Positions 1-8,009 of a DNA stretch of 64,000 bases are shown here, one piece after another. Positions within the stretch are counted from its first letter, which is position 1. Each line of letters begins with the position of its first letter. Made by a program: the position numbers and the translations under genes. The notes under the pieces are model-generated. The model was not told the DNA's origin. It did not search any database and saw nothing but the letters and a program-made list of their open reading frames with translations. The stretch lies in NCBI GenBank assembly GCA_965213765.1, contig OZ243926.1, positions 2,418,001-2,482,000 on the forward strand, in the 5' to 3' direction. The stretch is from JAJDXO01 sp965213765 (lineage in GTDB: Bacteria > Pseudomonadota > Alphaproteobacteria > Rhodospirillales > UBA2165).

Positions 1-626
1 GAGAATCTTCTCTGATTTGCAGCTATATTGACAATTTGAAGGCTGATCCGCCGCTGTCGCCCAGTGACCTGGTTGAGCGCTATCACATGGCCGAATTCAT
101 AAAGTTATTTGATGAGCGAGGATTTGCGGCCACCGGGATCATCAACTTCGTGACCAAGTTTCGCCTGACGATCCCACGGGACAAATTGGAAGAACGCTGG
201 AAGCACATTCCGGTCATTGATCGCCTTCATCGTCAGCAGTCCGTTATCAGGGAGGGTCTCGACTCCCTTTATGTACTGCGTGCCATCGGTGCCTGGGAAA
301 CTATCTTCCGGCGGATGGAGGCGGCGCTGGCTGACGGAAGGCCTTATCTTATGGGTGACCAGTTCACGCTGGCGGAAACCAACTCGGCGACGTTCGTCAA
401 GGTGATCGAAATGATTCGCTTCCTGGATTTCTGGCTTGAGCCCTACCCGAAGACCAGAGAATGGTGGGACCGGGTTTCAAGCCGGCCGAGCATGCAGCAA
501 CTGGACACTTTTGCGAGTAACGCGGTCTCCGAGGATTCGCCCCATGCCAAGGCTGGGCGCGAGTGTGAAGCAGGCTTTCGCAATAAAATTGAAAAATACC
601 GGGAGCAATTTGCGCACGCTTTGTAG
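1..626 (+). CDS. Glutathione S-transferase family protein, 5' end outside window
   Basis: The reading frame is open from the window edge (first full codon at 3) through a TTG at 36 to a stop at 626, so the gene almost certainly begins upstream. The first visible residues (ES-x-x-IC-x-YIDN) match the end of the thioredoxin-like N-terminal domain of GSTs, where a Glu-Ser pair contacts the glutathione gamma-glutamyl group. The remaining ~195 residues fit the all-helical C-terminal domain, including the RPYLMGDQFTLAE segment (family pattern: G-x-x-x-T-x-A-D). GSTs conjugate or isomerise electrophiles in the cytosol with glutathione. The substrate cannot be named. A hairpin at 733-760 may terminate the transcript. 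Confidence 0.8.
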   Translation, partial: ESSLICSYIDNLKADPPLSPSDLVERYHMAEFIKLFDERGFAATGIINFVTKFRLTIPRDKLEERWKHIPVIDRLHRQQSVIREGLDSLYVLRAIGAWETIFRRMEAALADGRPYLMGDQFTLAETNSATFVKVIEMIRFLDFWLEPYPKTREWWDRVSSRPSMQQLDTFASNAVSEDSPHAKAGRECEAGFRNKIEKYREQFAHAL

Positions 627-1171
627 ATCGGGCTCGTTTACCGCGGTTCCTCAGGGGTCAGGCGTGCACCCTCCACCCGTGCCTTGCGGGCGCCGCCTGA
701 ACACCCCATTTCGTTTTCCGGACAATGATGCCGAAAAAGGCCTGGTTTTACGGCCTTTTCTCCTTCGGACCGGCGGCAAATCCCTTTCGTGTTCCGATCT
801 AACACCGAGCCTTCCAAATACCGGACAATCACGGTCGGTTTGCACACTCTTTGTGGTAGCCGCCGCGGGCGGAACGTTGGCTTCACCAAGGTGGATCAGG
901 ATGGGGGAACGGGGAAACGGCTACAGCGCCCCGAATACGCCCGGCAATACAATTAGCACCAGAGCGCCCAATGCCGCCATCTGGTACCCAATCATCCGGA
1001 TCGGCGCGAAGATGGTCGTCATTCGAAGGCGAATGCACGTCGAGGTGTTTCGAGTCACACTCAATGGGCTGGGAGGGTTCCATATGGGGAATCCCGGCTT
1101 AAAGTAGGGAGCGTGTTAATTCTGTCGCGACTGAGCACTCGTAATTCGTCCCATTTTCTCATTGAATTCCG
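627..1171. other. Gene-poor stretch with one possible 33-residue membrane ORF
   Basis: I see no convincing gene over these ~545 bases apart from the terminator-like hairpin. On the minus strand, 1022 down to 921 could encode a 33-residue hydrophobic peptide ending in ALVLIVLPGVFGAL. It has no clear ribosome binding site and may instead be the last transmembrane helix of a lost membrane protein. Confidence 0.3.
733..760 (+). terminator. Possible terminator of the GST gene
   Basis: An 8-base inverted repeat AAAAGGCC (735-742) and GGCCTTTT (752-759) with a 9-base loop lies about 110 bases after the GST stop. The T-run is part of the stem and short, so this is a moderate candidate. Confidence 0.4.
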
Positions 1172-1420
1172 ATGAACGCCATCCCTTCCGCGTATGTAGA
1201 CGGCCATATCAGGGCCGCGGCGATAGACCGGGACCTTGCCGATATCTACGTCCGGCACACCCAGATCGGCGACCCCCTGATGGACGCAGCGGTTGAGGAT
1301 CTGGCCGCGCTGCCCAGCCCGGAGGTGTCGCGGCTTATCAAGGCCGGCATGGATCAGGACGAATCCATGCTTCGAGATGCACCTCACCGGCCTAACATTA
1401 TGGGATATTTGAATCAGTGC
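1172..1420 (+). pseudogene. Unrecognised N-terminal gene fragment
   Basis: From an ATG at 1172, about 75-80 residues look like real protein (for example IYVRHTQIGDPLMDAAVEDL, then a long acidic helix). The frame then runs into the antisense of the fumarylacetoacetate hydrolase remnant, so whatever gene began here is cut at roughly 1400-1450. I do not recognise the family with confidence; an oxygenase of the MpaB type is a guess from general resemblance. It fits the surrounding pattern of broken genes. Confidence 0.3.
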
Positions 1421-1455
1421 GGTTGTTGGGCTCAACACCGTATACGACAACGGCC

Positions 1456-1830
1456 TCACCCCGCGCCAACGGGGTTCTCCAAGGTCATGAGTGCCATATC
1501 AATCTCGGCAAGACTGACGCTGACGCGTACCGTATCGCCGTCATTGAGGAATTGTGGTGGGTCTTGCTCGATCCCGGTTCCGGGGGGCGTGCCGGTAGTG
1601 ATGACATCGCCGGGTTCAAACGGATACCAGCGCAAAAAGTAGGCGGTCAATTCGGCAATCGCGTGTACGAAATCACTCGTCAACGCATCCTGCATGACCT
1701 GGTCGTTTATCGTCGAGGCTAGTCGTAGAGCGGTCGGGTCCGGGACATCCTCTTTCGTTACGATTGCCGGACCAAGCGGACAGAAGGTTGCGAATGAGTT
1801 TCCTTGGCGATTGATGTTTCGTCTCCTACG
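1456..1830 (-). pseudogene. Fumarylacetoacetate hydrolase family, C-terminal remnant
   Basis: The minus-strand frame ending at 1456 carries the C-terminal half of a fumarylacetoacetate hydrolase (FAH) family protein: FATFCPLGPAIVTKEDVPDP, then ITTGTPPGTG and a final DGDTVRVSVS segment typical of the family's last strands. These enzymes hydrolyse or decarboxylate 2-oxo acids using a divalent metal. The family is usually about 280 residues; here only ~125 match. The part that would hold the metal-binding acidic residues is missing, replaced by an Arg-rich stretch without family character, so the product should be inactive. The EF-hand gene starts its tail just beyond. Confidence 0.7.
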
Positions 1831-1873
1831 CTCCTCCGTTTCGGCGGCGCCTCGGTTGCGGCGAGCCGCGCGT

Positions 1874-2461
1874 TTACTGTAGGCGACCAAGTTGACGCCC
1901 GGCCCGTGCCCAGCGGCCCCAGACGCGCAAATATTCCGGTAGCATCAGTTCAGCATTTCCGTCGGTGTCGAGGCCACGGAATATAATTTCGGCAATGCCC
2001 TTGTCGCGAACGATGGGGCTTTGAAGAAATTCCTTCCGCGCGACCCGCCGGTCACTGTCGACATCCATGGCGAAAAAGATCTTCCGTGCTTCGTCGGTGA
2101 TGACCCGTTGCCACCCGTATTCGTTGGCCGACATCAGGCCGTCGCGGTTCATGTCGGCGGCGGCGAAGAATCCCCGGGTGCCGCGTGGGTTGCCTCGAAA
2201 GTGACTGTTTTTGCTGTATTCATCGAGGCTGAGATGGCCGTCGCCATTTTCGTCGAGGCGTCGAACGATGCGATGGAACCCGGCAATGTCTTCCGCCGTA
2301 ACGCCCTGCTCAAATTTTGCCTGCATGTGGGCCATGATCTGCACTGGCGACAATCCTTCCGCGCCCACGCCCACAGTCCAGGATACTGCGAGCGCCACAA
2401 TACAGCCCGACAGGACGGTTCGGCACCAGCCTACCCGCGACGACTCTCTTGAGTATCGCAT
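1874..2461 (-). CDS. Exported EF-hand calcium-binding protein
   Basis: A 195-residue protein with an N-terminal hydrophobic segment (about residues 15-34, VALAVSWTVGVGAEG) that looks like a signal peptide, so it is probably periplasmic. Four EF-hand-like loops follow: DENGDGHLSLDE, DMNRDGLMSANE, DVDSDRRVARKE and DTDGNAELMLPE. The first two are close to the DxDxDG...E consensus; the third and fourth lack the central Gly and may bind calcium poorly. The ATG at 2461 has GAGGG nine bases upstream. Such proteins bind calcium but their partners are rarely known. The neighbours are a broken FAH gene and a VOC gene, which give no clue to its role. Confidence 0.8.
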   Translation of the reverse strand: MRYSRESSRVGWCRTVLSGCIVALAVSWTVGVGAEGLSPVQIMAHMQAKFEQGVTAEDIAGFHRIVRRLDENGDGHLSLDEYSKNSHFRGNPRGTRGFFAAADMNRDGLMSANEYGWQRVITDEARKIFFAMDVDSDRRVARKEFLQSPIVRDKGIAEIIFRGLDTDGNAELMLPEYLRVWGRWARAGRQLGRLQ

Positions 2462-2481
2462 GTATATTTCCCTCGATATCG

Positions 2482-3492
2482 CTATCCCAACGTGACTTGG
2501 TATTCGTAGGTTTCAGGGTCGATCAGGTCGTGCCAATCATCGACACCCCCGACGTTCGGTTGAAACGGATTTTTGAGATCGCCGCCCTGCTCGAACATCC
2601 AGTAATAGCCACCGCGCGGATAATCCTCTATTTGCCAGGCATTCTGGTCGAGATCCGAAAACGTAAATCCATAGGTGCCATGGCTGCCGCTGATTTTATG
2701 GATGACGTCAAAACCGAACCGCTCTTCGTGCTCGACGACGATCTCTCGCGCGGCATCGACAAATGCTGGTCCGGCCACATCGAAACCAATGTGATTGTGC
2801 ATTTTGTGTTCGCGAATTTTGTTGTCGGTCTCGATGACGTCGATGACGGCGACGCTGTTGAGCCGCGCCAACATGCGCTTGGGACCCAACTCGACCGTCT
2901 CGAAGCCGAACATTTCTTCATAGAAGTCGCGGGATTTCGAGATATCGACGACTTCGCAGGTGAGGTGCGACATGAGCTTGAGATCGAGCACCGCGCGGCC
3001 GATTGTGTCGCTGCCCTCGCCCAGCGGTGGAAAAGAACACAGTGCGTGGGTCGTGTCGCAGACGTCGGTGAACCGATCAGCGTATCCACCGACGGGGTTT
3101 TCGAGAATTTCCCAGTAGTTGCCATCCTGGTCGCGCAGCATGAAGCACAAACCGTTTTCATCTTCGCTGAGTTCGCCGACTTCTTGGATGTTGAATACCG
3201 CCTGGTTTTCGAGGGAAAGTTCCCGCGCCTCCCTCACGGCCTCACCGGTTGGCACGTCAAAACCGAAATGCGCGTTCCGGAGCCACGGCCGATCGGCCTT
3301 TGCCAGCCCCTTTTCGCCCAGCGTCACGCCGACGATGGCGGTGTTGCTGCCGAGCCGTGCCACTAAGGTGCGTTTTGACGTCTTCAGCACATCGAGACCA
3401 AGAAAGTCGCGGTAGAAGCGCACCGATTCGTCGACATCCTTTAGTGTCGCATGCCCGTGCGACAGGAATGGCAGGTCCAACAATGGTTTCAC
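2482..3492 (-). CDS. VOC-superfamily protein with two glyoxalase/dioxygenase-type modules
   Basis: A 336-residue protein made of two vicinal-oxygen-chelate modules. Module one (about 1-135) opens FLSHGHATLKDVDESVRFY and contains DQDGNYWEILENP. Module two (about 150-300) opens LMSHLTCEVVDISKSRDFY and contains DLDQNAWQIEDYP. The His near each module start and Glu in the WE/WQIE motif are usual metal ligands. This two-module layout is found in extradiol dioxygenases and glyoxalase-like enzymes, so ring cleavage or a related metal reaction is possible but the substrate is unknown. Translation probably starts at a GTG (3490-3492) preceded by AAGGGG. A truncated binding-protein gene lies immediately upstream on the same strand. 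Confidence 0.8.
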   Translation of the reverse strand: MKPLLDLPFLSHGHATLKDVDESVRFYRDFLGLDVLKTSKRTLVARLGSNTAIVGVTLGEKGLAKADRPWLRNAHFGFDVPTGEAVREARELSLENQAVFNIQEVGELSEDENGLCFMLRDQDGNYWEILENPVGGYADRFTDVCDTTHALCSFPPLGEGSDTIGRAVLDLKLMSHLTCEVVDISKSRDFYEEMFGFETVELGPKRMLARLNSVAVIDVIETDNKIREHKMHNHIGFDVAGPAFVDAAREIVVEHEERFGFDVIHKISGSHGTYGFTFSDLDQNAWQIEDYPRGGYYWMFEQGGDLKNPFQPNVGGVDDWHDLIDPETYEYQVTLG

Positions 3493-3559
3493 GATGTATC
3501 CCCTTGGAAAAATTCAACAATCGCTACGTGTCGAGCCACATTTCGTGCAGGTGACTCAT

Positions 3560-3881
3560 TTTGAAGACCGATGTCTTCGGGCCCTTCACATAGGTCTTCG
3601 AAAATTGCCCGCATCACGTTGAGCTTGGTTGGGAAGACGTTGGGATTGGTCGCTGCATCAAAACCATTGAAGTTGCGGTTCATGGCGACCCGTAGGGTGC
3701 CGCCGCGCTTGGCCTGGGCCCATGATTCGGCGGCGACGGTGAATATGATCCCGGTCGCCAAAACCGCAGCCGACAACGCCGACAACGCAGAGCGATAATT
3801 GCCGGATACAGGGGCTGTAAGGCGAAATATGGCAACCTCCCAATCAAAATCGTATACGAAATTTATTATAATGTATGACAA
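3560..3881 (-). pseudogene. Truncated ABC-transporter binding protein (SBP_bac_5 type), N-terminal part
   Basis: The frame contains a signal peptide (SALSALSAAVLATGIIF ... AESWAQA) followed by KRGGTLRVAMNRNFNGFDAA, the typical beginning of a mature peptide/nickel-type solute-binding protein. After about 55 mature residues similarity stops (LNVMRAIFEDLCEG) and the frame ends at 3489 just inside the VOC gene. Family members have about 500 residues, so some 85% is missing and the product cannot bind substrate. No permease or ATPase genes accompany it. It is a deletion remnant; the true start codon was not resolved. Confidence 0.7.
3850..3859. promoter_or_regulatory. Palindrome TCGTATACGA, possible GntR-family operator
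   Basis: A perfect 10-base palindrome with a GTATAC core lies at the head of the truncated binding-protein gene, facing a remnant of an FCD-type GntR regulator. Operators of FadR/FCD regulators often have such a core. It may be a leftover site of a vanished regulatory pair. Confidence 0.3.
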
Positions 3882-3958
3882 AATTTTGAATAATGTCTAC
3901 AGCAAATTTTGAGGCGGCTGAGCCTGAGCGATGGTGACACGCGCCAACAACATTCGAG

Positions 3959-4216
3959 ATGCAACCTCACCGCAGCGCTGTCGTGGCCGAAGCCAGTGTC
4001 GGTCAGGTCATTGAGATGTATGAGGTGCTGGCGGAGCTGGAAGGCCTGTGCGCTCGACTTGCTGCGCGCCGTATGACCGATGCCGAACGTGGCAGGTTGC
4101 GCGCGCAGCATGTTGCGATAGCGCGCTGCTTGGAGCGGGACGATCGCGATGCCTTCCCCGCACTCAATAAGGAATTTCACGACATGATCGACGCGGGTGT
4201 GGCCTGCCCCCATTAA
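3959..4216 (+). pseudogene. GntR-family regulator remnant (part of FCD ligand-binding domain)
   Basis: About 80 residues match the start of the FCD effector domain of GntR regulators: VGQVIEMYEVLAELEGLCAR, then LAARRMTDAERGRLRA and FHDMIDAG. The family's winged-helix DNA-binding domain (about 70 residues before this) is not present upstream and the metal-binding His residues of the later FCD helices are missing, since the frame ends at 4216 in a sequence that no longer looks like the family. The ATG at 3959 is only the first available codon and is not a genuine start. It was probably the regulator of the truncated transporter gene on its left. Confidence 0.6.
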
Positions 4217-4592
4217 GTGGTCCAACGCTTAAGTTAGAGTTTGGCGCGGTTGAGGCTCTACCAAAAACAGTACCAGCCTGGATGTCAGAATCCGGCGGTT
4301 CGCATGGAAAAAAGTGGTGGTGGGCGCAGTCTGATGCGAACCCGTCTCCGGCGGATTTGCCGGTTAGCCAGGGAATATATAAAGGGAAATTGTCTAAGAT
4401 ATGGCTTGGACCCAGGTAGTTCTATGCCCGCAAGGCTCCGTCAAAAGGCGGAACTGGAATTCCATTCCCTGGTTCGAAACAGGGAATTTCTCCAGCATGT
4501 ACAACAAAAAATGGGAGAATGTAATTTGAAACGTCGTAAATTGAATCAACATTCGGAGCAAGATTCCCTATATGCACGCATAGGGCACAACA
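4217..4592. other. Spacer between GntR remnant and sensor kinase; possible old insertion boundary
   Basis: No convincing gene is present. The GntR remnant breaks abruptly in CTGCCCCCATTAAGTGGTCC (about 4204-4223), which has the flavour of an insertion-sequence end, but I cannot assign a family. A 127-codon frame over this stretch has no protein character. GGTTCGCAT and ATGCGAACC (around 4293-4345) form a long-loop inverted repeat. The promoter of the kinase gene must lie here; base composition is clearly more A/T-rich than in the core genes. Confidence 0.3.
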
Positions 4593-6410
4593 ATGCGTCT
4601 GCGGGAGTCGAGAGGGGCCAATAGTTTGTCAAACGACACCGATCTAAATCCCAAAATTAGCCGGCCGCTTGTACTGGTCTTGGCCTCGGCTGCCATCGCA
4701 GTTTCCGTGCTGGTGGGACAACTTTCCTCAAATTTTGTGGTTCGCCAAATAAAGTCCGAGACGAGTGATCGCCTTAACTTCTATGCGACACGTTTGGAAT
4801 CGGCCGTCAACAAACTACGCCACCTACCCATTGCCATCGGAGAACATCCGGCCGTGAAGTCGGCGCTCACTGCGCCAACATCGATGCATCCAGCCAACAT
4901 CTATCTGCAGACGGTGAACTCAGCGGCTGGAGGAGAAGCCCTCTACATTCTTGACCCGACCGGCCTCACGGTCGCGGCGAGCAATTGGGACAAGTCGTAT
5001 AGTTTTGTCGGCCATAACTACGGTTTTCGACCTTACTTTCGACAAGCTCTCCTCGGCGATGAGGGTTTGTTCTTTGCCGTCGGTGCGACGACAGGAAAGC
5101 CCGGAGTGTTCATCTCAAGACCAATCAGCAGTGCCGGCACGATCATAGGGGTGGCGGTTATCAAAATTGGAGTGGATGTACTGACGGAAGATTGGGATCT
5201 CCTAGAGGAAAATATTCTTGTCACTGACGGAGACGGGATCGTCTTCTTGTCGACAAATCCTGACTGGCGGTACAAGTCTATTCAACCGCTAACAGATACC
5301 GCTCTAGGCTCGCTCGCAGAAACGAGGAAATATGCCTCGGTAAGGATCGCTCCCCTAACATTTGCGGGTAAGAGCGGTGAGTTTTTTGGCAGGGTTGAGC
5401 TGCAGAATGAAGAATTCCAAGCGGCAAGTGTTGAACTGCCCTTCCTAAATTGGAAACTCCATTACCTCGCCAGTTTAGGCCCTGCCGAGACAGCAAGATG
5501 GATGGGAATTCTAATCGGGGTAGCTCTGTCCTTGGTGATCGGCACCGGACTCCTCTATCTGCGGGAACGCCGGATGAAATTGGCGAATGCGATAGCAGCA
5601 GAGGACGCGGCGAAGATTCGGGAAGCAAACCGGCTGCTGGAAGAGGAGGTTGCGGAACGGCGGAAGGTAGAATATGAGCTACGAGAGACACAGAGTGAAC
5701 TCGTGCAAGCGGGGAAGCTAGCCGCTTTGGGACAAATGTCTGCAGCGATTGCCCACGAGGTCAATCAGCCGATCACGGCGATCAGGACATTTGTTTCGAG
5801 CGGACAAGTCTTGTTGAGTAGGTCCAAGACCGACGAGGTCGCAAACAATCTGAACCACATTGGTCAACTGACCGAGCGGCTGGCATCTATCACGGGCCAG
5901 CTCAAATCATTCTCCAGGAAAACGCCAGGGGTCTTTGCGCCGGTTGAGACCGTCTCCTGCATTGAGACAGCCATTAGCCTCGTAGAGCCACAGGCGAAGA
6001 TTGACGGAACGACAATCGAGATGGTGGAGCCTATTGATCAGGTGCAAATATTGGGGGACGAGGTTCGGGTCGAACAGATTGTAATAAACCTGCTGCGAAA
6101 CTCTCTCGATGCTGTTCGAGAATGCGATGAGAAACGAATTTTGCTGCGCCTCAGGCAGGAAGGTCCGACTGCGTTTGTAGAAGTATCAGATAGCGGGCCG
6201 GGATTGGATTTGGAGAATTTGGCTCAGGTGTTCGATCCATTTTTTACCACCAAGTCGACAGGTGAAGGGATCGGGCTTGGCCTCACGGTCTCGTTTACAT
6301 TGGCCAAGGAAATGAACGGCAAGCTTACCGCGGCGAACCACCCGAGCGGCGGCGCATGCTTCACCCTGACGCTACCCGTCGCCGAACCCACCAACCAGGC
6401 AGCCGAATGA
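4593..6410 (+). CDS. dctB: DctB-like sensor histidine kinase
   Basis: A 605-residue membrane kinase. Transmembrane helix one is at about residues 25-44, a periplasmic double-Cache sensor domain spans ~45-295, and helix two lies at ~303-323. A coiled coil (330-370) precedes the dimerisation/phosphoacceptor domain with AIAHEVNQP (His ~388). The ATPase domain has NLLRNSLDA (N box), DSGPGL and GIGLGL. This is the DctB layout, which senses periplasmic dicarboxylates or other solutes. Translation may begin at the ATG (4593) or at TTG 4626, which has AGAGGGG eight bases upstream; the latter removes eleven residues. The stop overlaps the regulator gene by four bases, so the two are translationally coupled. 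Confidence 0.88.
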   Translation: MRLRESRGANSLSNDTDLNPKISRPLVLVLASAAIAVSVLVGQLSSNFVVRQIKSETSDRLNFYATRLESAVNKLRHLPIAIGEHPAVKSALTAPTSMHPANIYLQTVNSAAGGEALYILDPTGLTVAASNWDKSYSFVGHNYGFRPYFRQALLGDEGLFFAVGATTGKPGVFISRPISSAGTIIGVAVIKIGVDVLTEDWDLLEENILVTDGDGIVFLSTNPDWRYKSIQPLTDTALGSLAETRKYASVRIAPLTFAGKSGEFFGRVELQNEEFQAASVELPFLNWKLHYLASLGPAETARWMGILIGVALSLVIGTGLLYLRERRMKLANAIAAEDAAKIREANRLLEEEVAERRKVEYELRETQSELVQAGKLAALGQMSAAIAHEVNQPITAIRTFVSSGQVLLSRSKTDEVANNLNHIGQLTERLASITGQLKSFSRKTPGVFAPVETVSCIETAISLVEPQAKIDGTTIEMVEPIDQVQILGDEVRVEQIVINLLRNSLDAVRECDEKRILLRLRQEGPTAFVEVSDSGPGLDLENLAQVFDPFFTTKSTGEGIGLGLTVSFTLAKEMNGKLTAANHPSGGACFTLTLPVAEPTNQAAE

Positions 6411-7786
6411 ACGACCGGAAAAATTCGTCCGTCATCTTTGTTGACGACGAGGAACCCATGAGGGTTTCCGTAAAACAGTGGCTCGAACTGGCAGATTATT
6501 CTGTCACGACGTATGCGGATGGTGCCGCTGCCCTCGAATCCTTTAAACCGCAATCCATCGATGTGCTCGTCACGGATTTAAAGATGCCGGAAGTTGATGG
6601 TTTTGATGTTCTGGAGCGCGTCCTCGCCATAGATGCCGAACTACCTGTGATCGTGGTTACGGCACATGGTGATGTTGATGCGGCTGTAACGGCGATGAAG
6701 CAGGGCGCGTATGACTTCATCGAGAAACCATTTTCTCCAGAGCAACTGGCCGAAAGCGTTTTGCGCGCTTCCGAGAAGCGACATCTGGTATTGGAGAATA
6801 GATCCCTCAGGCAAAAATTGACTGGGTCGGATGTGTTGCAGTCCCGTCTGATTGGCAATTGCAAGGCAATTGGTAATCTTCGCAGCACGATTTCAGACTA
6901 TGCTGAAACCGGCGCCAACATTTTGATTCTCGGAGAAACAGGAACCGGCAAAGAAATCGTTGCGAGGTGCCTGCACGATCTCGGCCCCAACCCAAATGAG
7001 AACTTCGTTGCGGTGAACTGTGGCGCAATTCCGGAACATCTGTTCGAGAGCGAGTTTTTTGGTTATCGGGCCGGAGCATTTACAGGCGCTCATGATACTC
7101 GCGCCGGCCACTTTGAGCATGCCGGCAACGGAACCCTTTTCTTCGATGAGGTGACAAGCCTACCCCTTCATCAGCAGGTCAAGATTCTGCGTGTATTGGA
7201 AGAAGGCCGGGTTACGCCTCTGGGGTCCAGCACCGAAATTCCGGTATCGGCACGATTCTTGAGCGCGGCAAACGGGAATCCGCTGGACGGAATTGCGGCC
7301 GGATCATTTCGACAGGACCTCTATTTCCGTATTAATACTCTCGTCCTGAATGTGCCGCCCTTGCGGGAGCGCGACGACGACATAATACTCCTCTTTGACC
7401 ACTTCCTTGCCGAGGCCGAGGTTCGATTTGGCCGGGAGGCCCCTAAGCTCAGGGACCAAGATTTGGCGCTACTCAAAGAGCATCATTGGCCTGGAAATGT
7501 GCGCGAACTCAAAAATGCTGCGGAAAGGTTTTTGTTCGCCAATAACCACGGTTACAGCCGATTGGCCCAGGTTATAACCGGGGCGGACGGCCTAAAACCT
7601 GAGGCCGCCGCGTCTGACCCAAGCGGAAGCTTGACCGATCAGACACAGGCATTTGAACGCCAGACGATTGAGGCGTGCCTGAAGAAGCACGGCGGAAATA
7701 TGTCGGCGGTGATGGAAGAACTCAAGTTGCCCCGACGCACCCTGAACGACAAAATGAAGCGTCACGGATTGTCTCGAACGAGCTAG
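6407..7786 (+). CDS. dctD: DctD-like sigma-54-dependent response regulator
   Basis: A 459-residue NtrC-family activator. The receiver domain has FVDDEEPMR and the phosphoacceptor Asp at about 57 (VLVTDLKMP). The AAA+ domain shows Walker A GETGTGKE, the sigma-54 contact loop GAFTGA, and the arginine-finger region PPLRERDDDI. A Fis-type helix-turn-helix closes the protein (GGNMSAVMEELKLPRRTLND). The ATG at 6407 overlaps the kinase stop (ATGA). When phosphorylated such proteins remodel sigma-54 RNA polymerase at promoters with -24/-12 elements; one is found at 7914-7930 before the TRAP genes. The ligand sensed is likely the solute carried by that importer. Confidence 0.9.
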   Translation: MNDRKNSSVIFVDDEEPMRVSVKQWLELADYSVTTYADGAAALESFKPQSIDVLVTDLKMPEVDGFDVLERVLAIDAELPVIVVTAHGDVDAAVTAMKQGAYDFIEKPFSPEQLAESVLRASEKRHLVLENRSLRQKLTGSDVLQSRLIGNCKAIGNLRSTISDYAETGANILILGETGTGKEIVARCLHDLGPNPNENFVAVNCGAIPEHLFESEFFGYRAGAFTGAHDTRAGHFEHAGNGTLFFDEVTSLPLHQQVKILRVLEEGRVTPLGSSTEIPVSARFLSAANGNPLDGIAAGSFRQDLYFRINTLVLNVPPLRERDDDIILLFDHFLAEAEVRFGREAPKLRDQDLALLKEHHWPGNVRELKNAAERFLFANNHGYSRLAQVITGADGLKPEAAASDPSGSLTDQTQAFERQTIEACLKKHGGNMSAVMEELKLPRRTLNDKMKRHGLSRTS

Positions 7787-7803
7787 CTCATTCAAGCAAT
7801 CAT

Positions 7804-7829
7804 TTGCCAGAATTATTTGTCATGGGCAA
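7804..7829. promoter_or_regulatory. Inverted repeat, possible activator-binding (enhancer) site
   Basis: TTGCC (7804-7808) and GGCAA (7825-7829) form an inverted repeat with an A/T-rich centre, about 100 bases upstream of the sigma-54 promoter, the usual distance for a DctD/NtrC-type enhancer. Only one copy is apparent. Confidence 0.35.
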
Positions 7830-7885
7830 TATTTTGCTCGTCTCAACCGATGCCCGTAGCCTGGGCTGTAGATTTCGTTCAACAA

Positions 7886-7898
7886 ATTCAATTGGTTA
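7886..7898 (+). promoter_or_regulatory. Possible IHF-binding site
   Basis: ATTCAATTGGTTA matches the IHF consensus WATCAANNNNTTR at all but one fixed position and sits in an A/T-rich tract between the putative enhancer and the sigma-54 promoter, where IHF bends DNA to bring activator and polymerase together. Confidence 0.4.
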
Positions 7899-7913
7899 TT
7901 ATTTTATGCGGAA

Positions 7914-7930
7914 TTGGCATCGGCATTGCA
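7914..7930 (+). promoter_or_regulatory. Sigma-54 (-24/-12) promoter for the TRAP operon
   Basis: TTGGCATCGGCATTGCA has the invariant GG (7916-7917) and GC (7928-7929) separated by exactly ten bases, and matches the consensus TGGCAC-N5-TTGCA closely. Transcription would start near 7941, about 70 bases before the binding-protein start codon. The gene just upstream encodes a sigma-54 activator. Confidence 0.75.
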
Positions 7931-8009
7931 TTGCCTACCTGCGACGGGCCTAAAACACAATTACAGCCCGGGATCATTCAAACAGTAGGCTAACGCTAGG
8001 AGACATCTC

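Noticed and set aside
1061..1459. 132-codon minus-strand frame
   Set aside because: Antisense to the N-terminal gene fragment at 1172 and without protein character.
4241..4624. 127-codon frame before the sensor kinase gene
   Set aside because: No domain, basic random-looking composition, overlaps the kinase start; more likely leader DNA.
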